Below are positions 20,049 through 27,723 of a stretch of 64,000 nucleotides of DNA, one piece after another. How positions within the stretch are numbered: the first letter of the stretch is position 1; each line of letters opens with the position of its first letter. The position numbers were made by a program, and so were the translations under genes. Location: assembly GCA_001449105.1 (NCBI GenBank), contig LNIY01000001.1, positions 124,001 through 188,000 of the forward strand, read 5' to 3'. The DNA is from Caulobacter vibrioides (GTDB lineage Bacteria; Pseudomonadota; Alphaproteobacteria; Caulobacterales; Caulobacteraceae). Under the pieces are notes generated by a model that was not told the origin of the DNA, ran no database searches, and saw only the letters and a list, made by a program, of their open reading frames with translations.

Positions 20049-20684
20049 CTAAAGACGAACGAAAGGCGCTAGCAGCTTGCCCAGTCTGCCGGGCAGCAGG
20101 ATCTGACCATCGAGGGCGGCGACGCAAAGGCACGGCTCCTTGGAGACCACCTTGGGCTGGTGCGTCACGCTGGGATCGGCCTCTTCGAAATCCCCCCGCG
20201 AGAACACCCCGTCCTCGGTGGCGTAGGCGCCGTCGATCACGCAGGTCAGCTCGACGCCCCCGTGGGTGTGACGGGGCGCCGATTGCCCAGAGGCGATCTT
20301 CAGCAGGATGACGCGGCAATCGCCTTGCCGGGTTCCCAGCACGTCGCGAACGTGCACGCCCGGCCCCAGCCAACGCCAGGGCCCGAGCGCGAACTGGTCG
20401 AGCGGCGCAGGCAGGACAGGGTCGGCCGAAGCCGGCCTGGGTTCGGCCTCTGGCTCGACGGCGTCAAGCCGCGCCATGACTTCCCGCCGGGCCTGCGAAC
20501 TCAGCGTTTCGGGTGCCTGGTCGTCGAGCAGCACGCCGCCCACGGCCGCGCCAAGATCGGCCCAGGGGCGCGTGACCGGCCGCAGGCTGAGATGCGCGGC
20601 CACGACGACGGCTTCGGGAAAACTCAAGGTCCCCGCGGCGAAGGCCAGCAGCCGTTCTTCGCTGGGCTGTCGGCGAAGGCTCAT
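20049..20684 (-). CDS. ChrR-family anti-sigma factor lacking zinc ligands
   Basis: A 211-aa two-domain protein. The N-terminal part is the anti-sigma domain (LLAFAAGTLSF) and the C-terminal part a cupin (PRHTHGGVE; His139, His141, Glu145, and His175 in SVTHQP). In Rhodobacter ChrR the N-terminal zinc is held by His6, His31, Cys35 and Cys38. Here these positions read Gln6, His31, Arg35 and Thr38, so three of four ligands are missing, while the cupin ligands are kept. Its start overlaps the sigma-factor stop (ATGA at 20681-20684), the normal sigma/anti-sigma arrangement. It should hold the ECF sigma inactive until an oxidative signal, but by a zinc-free anti-sigma domain. Confidence 0.87.
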   Translation of the reverse strand: MSLRRQPSEERLLAFAAGTLSFPEAVVVAAHLSLRPVTRPWADLGAAVGGVLLDDQAPETLSSQARREVMARLDAVEPEAEPRPASADPVLPAPLDQFALGPWRWLGPGVHVRDVLGTRQGDCRVILLKIASGQSAPRHTHGGVELTCVIDGAYATEDGVFSRGDFEEADPSVTHQPKVVSKEPCLCVAALDGQILLPGRLGKLLAPFVRL

Positions 20685-21289
20685 GATGCGTCCCCCCTGT
20701 CCCTTTCGATGCAGGCCCGCAGCTTCATCATGCCAAACCGGATACGCGCCTTGACCGTCCCGAGCGGTACGCCCAGCGTCCTGGATATCTCCGCATGGGT
20801 CTGTTCCTGGAAAAAGGCCATTTCGATGGCCGCGGCCTGGTCGGCGTTGAGGCTGAGCATGGCCGCCCTCACCCGCTGGGCGTCCTGCGCCCCGCTGAGA
20901 ATGGCGTCGGGCTGGGCGGGCTCTTCGGCCTCAAGATGAAAATCCAGCTCGTGAAGCGTAACCGAGCCGCGCCGGAAATGGTCGATCCGCAGGTTGCGGG
21001 CGATGGTGAATATCCAGGCTGCGGCCGAGGCGCGCGCCGGGTCGAAGAGGTGCGCCTTGCGCCAGACCGTCAGAAGGGTTTCCTGGGCCAGTTCTTCGGC
21101 CGCCGAGGCGCTGGCGCCGCCGCGCATCAGGAGCGCCTTGATCCGCGGCGCATAGTGGTCGAACAGGCCCGCGAAGGCTTCCCGGTCACGGCTTTCGCCG
21201 ACCCTTAAGACAAGCTCGTCGAGCGCGCGTGACGGGCTCACGGCGTGACGGCTTGCAGGGTGTGCGGATAGGGCCCGAGTCGCATGCAT
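20681..21289 (-). CDS. ECF sigma factor, RpoE/ChrR group
   Basis: A 202-aa extracytoplasmic-function sigma factor. Region 2 is ELAQETLLTVWRKAHLFD and WIFTIARNLRIDHFRR; region 4 is MAFFQEQTHAEISRTLGV and TVKARIRFGMMKL. The downstream ChrR-like gene overlaps by four bases, and the divergent gene is a cyclopropane fatty acid synthase, a known member of the singlet-oxygen regulon controlled by RpoE/ChrR in Rhodobacter. This suggests the same response. ATG 21289 is used; a GTG at 21241 is an alternative. A promoter-like element ends within about seven bases of ATG 21289 (see separate entry). Confidence 0.9.
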   Translation of the reverse strand: MHATRALSAHPASRHAVSPSRALDELVLRVGESRDREAFAGLFDHYAPRIKALLMRGGASASAAEELAQETLLTVWRKAHLFDPARASAAAWIFTIARNLRIDHFRRGSVTLHELDFHLEAEEPAQPDAILSGAQDAQRVRAAMLSLNADQAAAIEMAFFQEQTHAEISRTLGVPLGTVKARIRFGMMKLRACIERDRGDAS

Positions 21290-21295
21290 GGCGAT

Positions 21296-21323
21296 GATAC
21301 GGCAGAGCCTCGCGGCTGGATCA
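21296..21323 (-). promoter_or_regulatory. Putative autoregulated ECF promoter
   Basis: On the minus strand TGATCC (21323-21318) is followed after 16 bases by CGTATC (21301-21296), close to the -35/-10 pattern I recall for RpoE/ChrR-group promoters. It lies directly before the sigma gene. If real, transcription would begin at or very near ATG 21289, giving a leaderless mRNA, or the true start is further in. Confidence 0.45.
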
Positions 21324-21431
21324 CCCGAAGCAAAAAATACCCCACCCGCCCATCCGATCGCTGAGCTCGGCCGTAAGGCCTCGTGACATGATCGCCCCTG
21401 CGGGGCGCCCCCTGCAACGAGACCGCCTCAG

Positions 21432-22661
21432 ATGAGCGACACGTCCCTGGACTTCCCCATCGCCGGCCGCCCGCGCGGCTCGGCCCTGTTTGATTTCGTG
21501 GTGCGGCTGCTCTCGGCCCGCTGGACTTGGGGAGAGCTGACGATCGTCACGCCAGGCGGCGAGCGCCGTCACCTGGCCGGCGCACTTCCGGGGAGGGCTG
21601 CGACGATCGTCGTGCGCGACGCCCGCTTCGCAGCGCGGGTCCTGGCCAATGGCGACATCGGCTTTGCCGAGGGCTTCATGGCCGGGGAATGGGAAAGCCC
21701 CGACCTGGCGGCCCTGCTGACGACCCTGGCCAACAACTACGACCACATCCGGCGATTGTTCGACGGCGGACTGCCGATGAAGGTCGCCAACTGGGCGTTT
21801 CACCGGCTGCGCGCCAACACCCGGGCTGGGTCACGCCGCAACATCCACGCCCACTACGACCTGGGAAACGCCTTCTACGAAGCCTGGCTAGACGAGACCA
21901 TGACCTATTCCTCGGCCAGGTTCGAACACGCGGGCCAATCGCTGGAAGCGGCCCAGATCGCCAAGTACGAACAGCTCGCCGCCCTGATGGACCTCAAGCC
22001 CGGGCACAGCATGGTGGAGATCGGCTGCGGCTGGGGCGGGTTCGCCCAGTTCGCCGCCGCCAGGATCGGCGCCCAGGTCACCGCGGTGACCATCTCGCGT
22101 GAACAGCACGACTTCGCGCGCCGCAAGGTCTTCGAGACAGGTCTGGCCGACCGGGTCGAAATCCGCCTGCTCGACTACCGCGATCTCGACGGCCAGTTCG
22201 ACCGCCTAGCGTCCATCGAGATGCTGGAGGCGGTGGGGCGCGACTACTGGGGCGTCTACTTCGACAAAGTGCGCTCGCTGCTCAAGCCCGGCGGCCGGGC
22301 CGGGCTCCAGGTGATCACCATCCAGGATGCGCTTTTCGACGAATACGACACCCGCACCGACTTCATCCAGCGCTACGTGTTCCCGGGCGGCGCCCTGCCT
22401 TCCGAGAACCGACTGGCGCCGCTCATCGCCGCCTGCGGCCTGCGCTGGCGGCGGACCGAGCGGTTTGGCCAGGACTACGCCAAGACGCTGGCGCTGTGGG
22501 CCCAGCGCTTCGAGAAGGCCTATCCGCTCATCGCCCAGGAATCCCAAACCTTCGACGCCCGCTTTCGCAGGCTGTGGACCTTCTATCTCGCCTATTGCGA
22601 GGCGGGCTTTCGCACCGGCCGCACCGACGTCATCCAGATGGCGATCGAAAGGCACGGCTGA
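21432..22661 (+). CDS. cfa: Cyclopropane-fatty-acyl-phospholipid synthase
   Basis: A 409-aa SAM-dependent enzyme that adds a methylene bridge to unsaturated phospholipid acyl chains. The SAM-binding motif is VEIGCGWGGFAQF, and the preceding conserved stretch IHAHYDLGNAFYEAWLDETM and YSSARF are diagnostic. The catalytic region SIEMLEAVG and YVFPGGALPS are also present. It is divergent from the ECF sigma gene with a 142-bp gap. I found no convincing plus-strand copy of the TGATCC/CGTA element there, so sigma control of it remains inference from the family context. Confidence 0.93.
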   Translation: MSDTSLDFPIAGRPRGSALFDFVVRLLSARWTWGELTIVTPGGERRHLAGALPGRAATIVVRDARFAARVLANGDIGFAEGFMAGEWESPDLAALLTTLANNYDHIRRLFDGGLPMKVANWAFHRLRANTRAGSRRNIHAHYDLGNAFYEAWLDETMTYSSARFEHAGQSLEAAQIAKYEQLAALMDLKPGHSMVEIGCGWGGFAQFAAARIGAQVTAVTISREQHDFARRKVFETGLADRVEIRLLDYRDLDGQFDRLASIEMLEAVGRDYWGVYFDKVRSLLKPGGRAGLQVITIQDALFDEYDTRTDFIQRYVFPGGALPSENRLAPLIAACGLRWRRTERFGQDYAKTLALWAQRFEKAYPLIAQESQTFDARFRRLWTFYLAYCEAGFRTGRTDVIQMAIERHG

Positions 22662-22822
22662 GCGGCTTGCGGCCGCAGCGATCTCGCCGTCCGCCGAACG
22701 CTCGGGGCCCGACGGCAAGCAACAGCGGCCCTAATGCCGGCGGTGACCGGCGCCGGCCATCCGCCGGCGGGCTGCAGGATCGAGCGTCGCCGCCTCGCGC
22801 GAGCGACGCTCGACAAGATGCC

Positions 22823-23210
22823 TCAGAGATCGACCTTGGCGTTGTCGCCCATCTGCGGCGCGGCGCCCGTCACGACGGCGGCCGCCATCTTCACCAGCGC
22901 CACCGCCTTGCCAGGACTGTCCCACAACTCGCCGCGCTCCGGGGTGAGGGTCAGCAGCCGGATCGTCGGGTCATCCGCGTCCTCCCACCAGGCCTCGTCG
23001 GCCTTGGTCCAGAGCTCGGCGATCTTGGCCCGTTACAAGGAAATAGATCGCGTGCTCACCTTGGCGCACCCGGGCAGAGAGTGGCCGGCTTTGCTGCGCG
23101 CTTCCGTCCCAGGTGGTGAACATGCAGATGTCGATCTTCTCGGCCAGTTCCCAGATGCGATCGCGGACTTCTTCGGGGGGCTTGGGATTGTCGCCTTGCC
23201 GCTCTTTCAC
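22823..23210 (-). pseudogene. Broken pyridoxamine-phosphate-oxidase-family stress protein
   Basis: The gene begins at GTG 23210 with AAGGAG seven bases upstream. The N-terminal half is readable (VKERQGDNPKPPEEVRDRIW, ICMFTTWDG, SRPLSARV, IYFLVT). Near 23035 the frame is lost and the C-terminal half continues in another frame (AKIAELWTKADEAWWED, IRLLTLTPERGELWDS, ending VDL at TGA 22823-22825). Together only about 130 codons remain, against about 165 in the family, so an internal deletion of roughly 35 codons plus frameshift is likely. Intact relatives are small FMN-binding general stress proteins. Confidence 0.8.
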
Positions 23211-23269
23211 GGGCGTCTCCTTGCTTGCAAGTGCGTCAACGCCTCTACAACTGGCCCTGGTGATACAAC

Positions 23270-23978
23270 TGGACTTGGAAATGGCGGCGCTGACGGGCCA
23301 AGCCCCACCGCTGGACGCCTTCGCAGACGCTGGAGAACTTCCACGCCCAAGGCGGCGGCGACTTCTATCCGATCGCTCTGCCGGTGACTCAGGGTCTTGC
23401 ACCGTTGAAGGCCGCCCGCCGGACAGGACACCCACGCATTGGCGTTGTTTGGCGCCTATGGCCGCAAACTCGCCGCCCACGGCCTTGGCTCTCCGGCCTC
23501 GGAGGTCAATTTCGAGCAATCGATCGTCGCTCCCGCGGCGATCATTCTTCTTGAATTGCACCGGACTACAGGCGAGCCGCCCTTGCTAGACGCAGCGTGT
23601 CCCCACCTTGCGCTGCTGGACGTAATGGAAGGCCGCCAGCCGGACCACCATCTGCACAGCGTCTCAATCCGCCATTGGGACGGCTACTGGTTCGGCAAGG
23701 CGCAGATGTGGGGCGACACCCTCCCCCACTACTAGAGCTCACTCAACGCCCAGGCATTCGAGACATACGGCCAGACCGCCAAGACGCCGCAGTGGCGCGA
23801 GCGCGCCCAGACCACCCTACGCGCCAACCTCTCGCTGTTCACGCCAGAAGGTCGCGGGTTTGCGGCCTATCCTCCCAAGGCCGTCAACGGCCGTCCCGCG
23901 CGTTTCTGCGACGCCAGCGACCAGGTCTGGGTCCTGGTCCACGCCCTGCAGCTACACGAGATGGGCACCCTCGGCTAA
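23270..23978 (+). pseudogene. Decayed gene, possibly a six-hairpin glycosidase
   Basis: Coherent protein sequence is spread over three frames: MAALTGQAPPLDAFADAG (frame of 23281), then ENFHAQGGGDFYPIALPVTQ (frame of 23327), then DTHALALFGAYGRKLAAHG to the end (frame of 23439). In the last part, HWDGYWFGKAQMWGDTLPHY is followed by TAG at 23733-23735 where TGG (Trp) would be natural, and the frame continues (SSLNAQAFETYGQTAKTPQ ... FCDASDQVWVLVHALQLHE) to TAA 23976-23978. So there are two frameshifts and one nonsense change. The aromatic, His/Asp-rich pattern suggests an (alpha/alpha)6-barrel glycosidase-like protein; family not certain. Confidence 0.7.
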
Positions 23979-24639
23979 CCGGCGCTCGCCCGCCAGGCGT
24001 CGCGCCAGCGTTAGCGCCGAATGGCGCGGGATCGAGCGTGACCGACGGCCGCTCTCCTTGTCAGCTGAAGCCGAGTTCGAAAGCGACCGGAGATATCCCG
24101 CGCTGGGCGATCCCTCTCCTATCGCGCGGGCTGCCTCCCACACCGTCCAGCCGGGGAGCCAAAGAGTCGTTTGATCCACTCAAAAGCGATCGGCCGCGCG
24201 CTTGCGCCTCTGGCGCGGGGATCCCGCGCCAAGCATGACCGCCAACCATTTCTACGTGTAGGGAGGATGGTTAGATGACGACGATCAGGGGCGTTGTGCG
24301 CAAAGCTGCCGACCACCGTGGTGCGGCCCAGGCCGACGCGGCGACGATCGGCGGACAAGGCGTTATCAGCCTGCATCATCGCGATGGCGTTTTCTACCTG
24401 GCGGCGGCCCCGGCCTAGAGCACCGCTCTCAGCGAAGGGATGAACGAGCTGCTGGTTCGGCTGGCTAACTAGGTCCGATATCTTGGGGCGCGCGGCTGCC
24501 AGCCGCTCGAGGCGACGCCGAGATCGCAGGCCTATGGCAGGTGAGGCTCTTTCGCCCCCCACTTTGCCCCTCGCTATGTGGCCACGGGTCGATGCATCGC
24601 GCTTGCTGCTGCGCCACCCGCGCGAAAGCGAGACACCAG
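23979..24639. other. Intergenic remnant region, no gene recognised
   Basis: Several short open frames exist on both strands but none has a plausible start, Shine-Dalgarno site and family resemblance. A plus-strand frame from ATG 24275 (RGVVRKAADHRGAAQ) ends after 47 codons and is probably remnant or chance. The region lies between decayed genes and is probably degraded coding DNA. Confidence 0.4.
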
Positions 24640-24830
24640 CCGCTTAAGCTCACCCGCCCCCCCTTGAGACTTGCGGAGGCGGCGGCCTCTTCCACCATGG
24701 CGGCGTTCTGTGTAGTGAGTGGATCTATCTGGTTGATCACGGCATTTACCTGATTGAGGCCCACCAACTATTCCGGGACTGATCTAGCGATCTCGCCGAT
24801 CAGGGCGCAGCTTCCCGCGGCCTCGACCAA
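24640..24830 (-). pseudogene. Methyl-accepting chemotaxis protein fragment
   Basis: On the minus strand the sequence reads LIGEIARSVPE, then TAG (24768-24770), then LVGLNQVNAVINQIDPLTTQ and NAAMVEEAAASASLKGG. This is the conserved signalling-tip to C-terminal segment of MCPs (usual form: EIARSAQEQ...GLxQVNxAVNQMDxxTQQNAAMVEE). Only about 60 codons remain and the Gln of EQ has become a stop, so the fragment is dead. It sits between the decayed region and the RHS module. Confidence 0.75.
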
Positions 24831-24855
24831 ATTTAAAATAACCCCAAAATTACTT

Positions 24856-25116
24856 TTAAATACCGTCAAATGCAGCCCTATGCCCTTCTATAGCCCCCTC
24901 AATGCTGTCATACCACTCACAACGCTCCAATGGATTAACCTCATAAAAAAGCTCGATAGTTCGACACTCCACATCAATCACGCCGCGCTTAACCTCCCCT
25001 GCATGAACAAAATCAAGCTGTTGAACACAAAACAACCCGCTACTCAAATTTCGGAAGCAAGTAAAAATCTCAACCCCTCCCTCAATTTGACTAAACACAC
25101 GAACCAACTCAAACAT
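24856..25116 (-). CDS. Putative immunity protein of RHS module 1
   Basis: An 86-aa acidic, Cys-containing protein (MFELVRVFSQIEGGVEIFTC ... WYDSIEGAIEGHRAAFDGI). ATG 25116 lies two bases after the stop of the out-of-frame RHS tip (TGA 25121-25119) with AGGA upstream, so tip and gene are tightly coupled. Its DNA is strikingly AT-rich compared with the RHS genes, as is common for the exchangeable toxin/immunity ends of polymorphic toxins. No family is recognised; immunity function is inferred from position, size and composition. Confidence 0.6.
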   Translation of the reverse strand: MFELVRVFSQIEGGVEIFTCFRNLSSGLFCVQQLDFVHAGEVKRGVIDVECRTIELFYEVNPLERCEWYDSIEGAIEGHRAAFDGI

Positions 25117-25118
25117 TT

Positions 25119-25711
25119 TCAATCCTGAGGAACCCATCTTCCGCTCTGTATTCTCCCTTGGGTATTAGCCCTAGGGTTGGTGAACTGCGTCACAGGCCGC
25201 CCGTCTGGCGTACGAACGACCACGCGGTTTCCCGAGACATAAACCGTATTACCTGTCTCGGAGTCCCTGAAAACGCGCCCTTGTTGGGCTACGCGATTCG
25301 TATCGCCTACCTGTCTGCCGGCGTCTCCCTGTCGAGCTTGCGTAGCACGCATCTCAGCATGCCGCGTCGCTGGGGGCGGTGGACTTGATCGAGGATCTTT
25401 GGGACCGTCGGGCCCAACATTGCGCCCTCCATTACCCGAACTTGAAGCATCGCCATCTGGTGGCTCACCGTTCGTCGAGAAAACTGCATTTTTTATCTTT
25501 CCAAAATCTTCGGAAAGGTTCGCTGGGAGATTTGCAAAGGAATCCCCCACAAACGTCAAGCCAGCCTTCAGATCACGCGCTGCGCCAGTGAGACCATCCG
25601 GCCCAACTTCTGTAATGTAGGGCGTAAGCGGCAGAGGCGGTGCCACAGGTACTGTTGGGAAAAGGGCTTGCGTCCCGGTGGGATCGCTCCTGTTCAGCGG
25701 GTCCCCCCCCC
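25119..25711 (-). pseudogene. Out-of-frame C-terminal toxin tip of RHS protein 1
   Basis: After the nine-C tract this frame restores the expected RHS ending (GDPLNRSDPTG) and continues for about 190 codons. It has a Pro/Ser/Gly-rich linker (PKDPRSSPPPPATRHAE) and a short terminal domain (TVYVSGNRVVVRTPDGRPV, RANTQGRIQSGRWVPQD) that looks like a small polymorphic-toxin fold, family unknown. In the given sequence the RHS reading frame instead runs into GGGPAEQERS and stops at 25573. One C fewer would join the two frames. It may be phase variation, decay or a sequencing error. Confidence 0.75.
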
Positions 25712-27723
25712 GTGTAGGCGTAGAGATTAAGATCATCCTCATAGCCGACCGGATCGGTCTGCAAGAACCAGCCACGAGCCGGATCATAGACCCGCGCCTT
25801 GTAGTGATAGAGCTTCAGCTCCGGCAGGGCGATCTGGCCGGTGTAGCGGAAGCGGCTGCCGGCGCCCCAGTTGTCACCCGGCTGGCCATAGGGGCCATAG
25901 GTATAGATGCTCGCCGAGCCGCCCGTCGCCGAAGCGATCACCGAGCCCTGGCGGTCGATATGCAAGGTGCGCGGATCGCTGGCGTTCGGCCCCTCCCACC
26001 ACAGCACCGCTTCGTCCACGCCATAGCTGGGGACGTAGCGCCGCAGGAGCCCCCCCGCACCATCGTACTCGGCCACCAGCTTATCGCCCGAATACAGGAA
26101 CTGCGTCACAGCCCCATTGATCGTGGTCTTGGAGAGGCGCCCCAGGGGATCATACTCCAGGGCGGCGCTCACCGGTCCATCAGCGCGTATCAGGCGGCTT
26201 TCACCGTCATAACCGAACGTCCGTCCCGCCCCGTCGTTGATCAGGTTCTGCTTGAGACCATAGCCGCCAATGGCGACAAGCGCCGCGTCTCGATTGAGAC
26301 CGTCGGCCGTGGCCGACAGATTGACGTTGGCTCCACTCCAGACATAGGCGTTGTTGGAAATCGTCTGGTTGGTCGTCTGGCCGGCGGCGTTGTAGCCGAA
26401 GCCAAAGGAGACGTCCTGCGCCGTTCCCGGCAGATCATGCGTGAGACCGCTCAAGCGGCCACCGGCGTCGAAGCCCCAACTCGTGGTGCTGCCCGTCCAG
26501 AAACTGGCGGAAGTCCGTCGCCCTAGATTGTCGAACCCGTAGGTCACGAACGGCACGTTGGAGGTCAGGGCAACGGCCTTCAGGCGGCTAGCCGCATCAA
26601 CGGTGTTGGCGACATAGAGGCTGTCAGGCCAGGTCAGCCTTATGCGGTTGCCTGCCTTGTCGTACTCGTAGTCCAGGGTACGGCCGAAAGTGGTCTCGCT
26701 CTTCTGCCGACCGGCCGTGTCGTAGGTGTAGGACACCCCCTGTCCGGTGGCATAGAAAAGGGTCGAGGTCGGACGGCCCGCCAGATTGTAGGCGTAGTTC
26801 ACCGTCGCGAAACCAGGCCCTTCCTTGGCCGTCATACGGTTCAGCGCGTCGAAGCCATAGCCGGTGACAGTAGTGTCGCGTCGGCGCCAGCCGACACGAT
26901 TGCTATTGGGGTCGTAGCCGTACTCTTCGTAGTCGGTGGCGCTGGACGCCCCAGAGCCACGCGCCGTCGACGGAAAGTACTGATACTTTAGGCGATCGAA
27001 GCCGTCATAGTTCAGCGTCGTCTTGTTGCCGTTTGCGTCGGTGATCGTCTGCTGCTTGCCGTTGGGCGTATAGCCGTATGTCGCGTAAGCGCGCTGCGAC
27101 GCCGTCCCCAGCGCCTCCAGGGTCTGCAGGGCCTGACCCGCGCCGTCATAGACCGTCTTGGTCACGCGATCGGGGCCCTGCGCGCCTTCGGCCTGCAGGG
27201 CGCAGGCGTTCGGTCGATCAGAGACGTCGTAGAGGGCCGCGAACAGCCCCTCGTTCATCCGGGTCGCCGTGCAGACTGCGCGGCTGACCGCGTCATAGCT
27301 GGTCTGGGTCAAGCTCGCCGCCGCGGTTCCCGGAAAGGCGTAGACCTGGGTCTTGTTGCCGACCACGTCGTACCGCGTCAGCGTCGACTGCAGCACCACA
27401 AAATTGGAGACCGACACCACACCGCTGCTGGCCGAAACGGCGTCGACCGTGCCGACATCCACCCGTACGATCCGCCCGTCGGCGTCGTAGGTTGTTTTGG
27501 TCGCCTTGCGCTTCAGCGCGCCAGCTCCATCCGGATCGGGGCCGATCTCCATCACCGGCCGCCGCATGGCGTCATACTGGTAGTAGGTCGTGTAGTCGGC
27601 CGCCGACTGGGCGGCGGCATGCCCCGTCATCACCATCGCCGCAAGAGCGGTGAGCACGCCAAAAGTCCGCTTCGCGATGCGGCTCATACGCCCGCCCCCG
27701 AAAGCTGCCTCAAACCTGCTCAT
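25573..27723 (-). CDS. RHS-core protein 1 (third gene of module 1)
   Basis: About 716 codons as sequenced. It has a signal peptide (FGVLTALAAMVMTGHAAAQ) followed by some twelve YD/RHS repeats (YDALNR, YDGFDRL, YEYDKAGN, YDPLGRL), then the RHS core (RFRYTGQIALPELKLYHYKA, ARGWFLQTDPVGY, DDLNLYAY). The frame is then lost at a nine-C tract and ends at 25573 in unrelated sequence. ATG 27723 overlaps the upstream stop (ATGA), so it is translationally coupled to the transglutaminase-like RHS gene; ATG 27687 is an alternative. RHS proteins usually build a hollow shell around a C-terminal toxin. Here the shell appears to be divided over two polypeptides. Confidence 0.85.
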   Translation of the reverse strand: MSRFEAAFGGGRMSRIAKRTFGVLTALAAMVMTGHAAAQSAADYTTYYQYDAMRRPVMEIGPDPDGAGALKRKATKTTYDADGRIVRVDVGTVDAVSASSGVVSVSNFVVLQSTLTRYDVVGNKTQVYAFPGTAAASLTQTSYDAVSRAVCTATRMNEGLFAALYDVSDRPNACALQAEGAQGPDRVTKTVYDGAGQALQTLEALGTASQRAYATYGYTPNGKQQTITDANGNKTTLNYDGFDRLKYQYFPSTARGSGASSATDYEEYGYDPNSNRVGWRRRDTTVTGYGFDALNRMTAKEGPGFATVNYAYNLAGRPTSTLFYATGQGVSYTYDTAGRQKSETTFGRTLDYEYDKAGNRIRLTWPDSLYVANTVDAASRLKAVALTSNVPFVTYGFDNLGRRTSASFWTGSTTSWGFDAGGRLSGLTHDLPGTAQDVSFGFGYNAAGQTTNQTISNNAYVWSGANVNLSATADGLNRDAALVAIGGYGLKQNLINDGAGRTFGYDGESRLIRADGPVSAALEYDPLGRLSKTTINGAVTQFLYSGDKLVAEYDGAGGLLRRYVPSYGVDEAVLWWEGPNASDPRTLHIDRQGSVIASATGGSASIYTYGPYGQPGDNWGAGSRFRYTGQIALPELKLYHYKARVYDPARGWFLQTDPVGYEDDLNLYAYTGGGPAEQERSHRDASPFPNSTCGTASAAYALHYRSWAGWSHWRSA
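25703..25711. repeat. Nine-C homopolymer in RHS coding sequence
   Basis: Nine consecutive C on the plus strand (G on the coding strand) fall within the codons for Y-T-G-G of the RHS core end. The paralogue at 34760-37297 has YVGGDPVN at this point without a long homopolymer. With eight bases the tip would be in frame. Confidence 0.9.

Noticed and set aside
24275..24418. Small plus-strand frame starting ATG 24275
   Set aside because: Only 47 codons, no family, inside decayed DNA; kept only as part of the remnant region.
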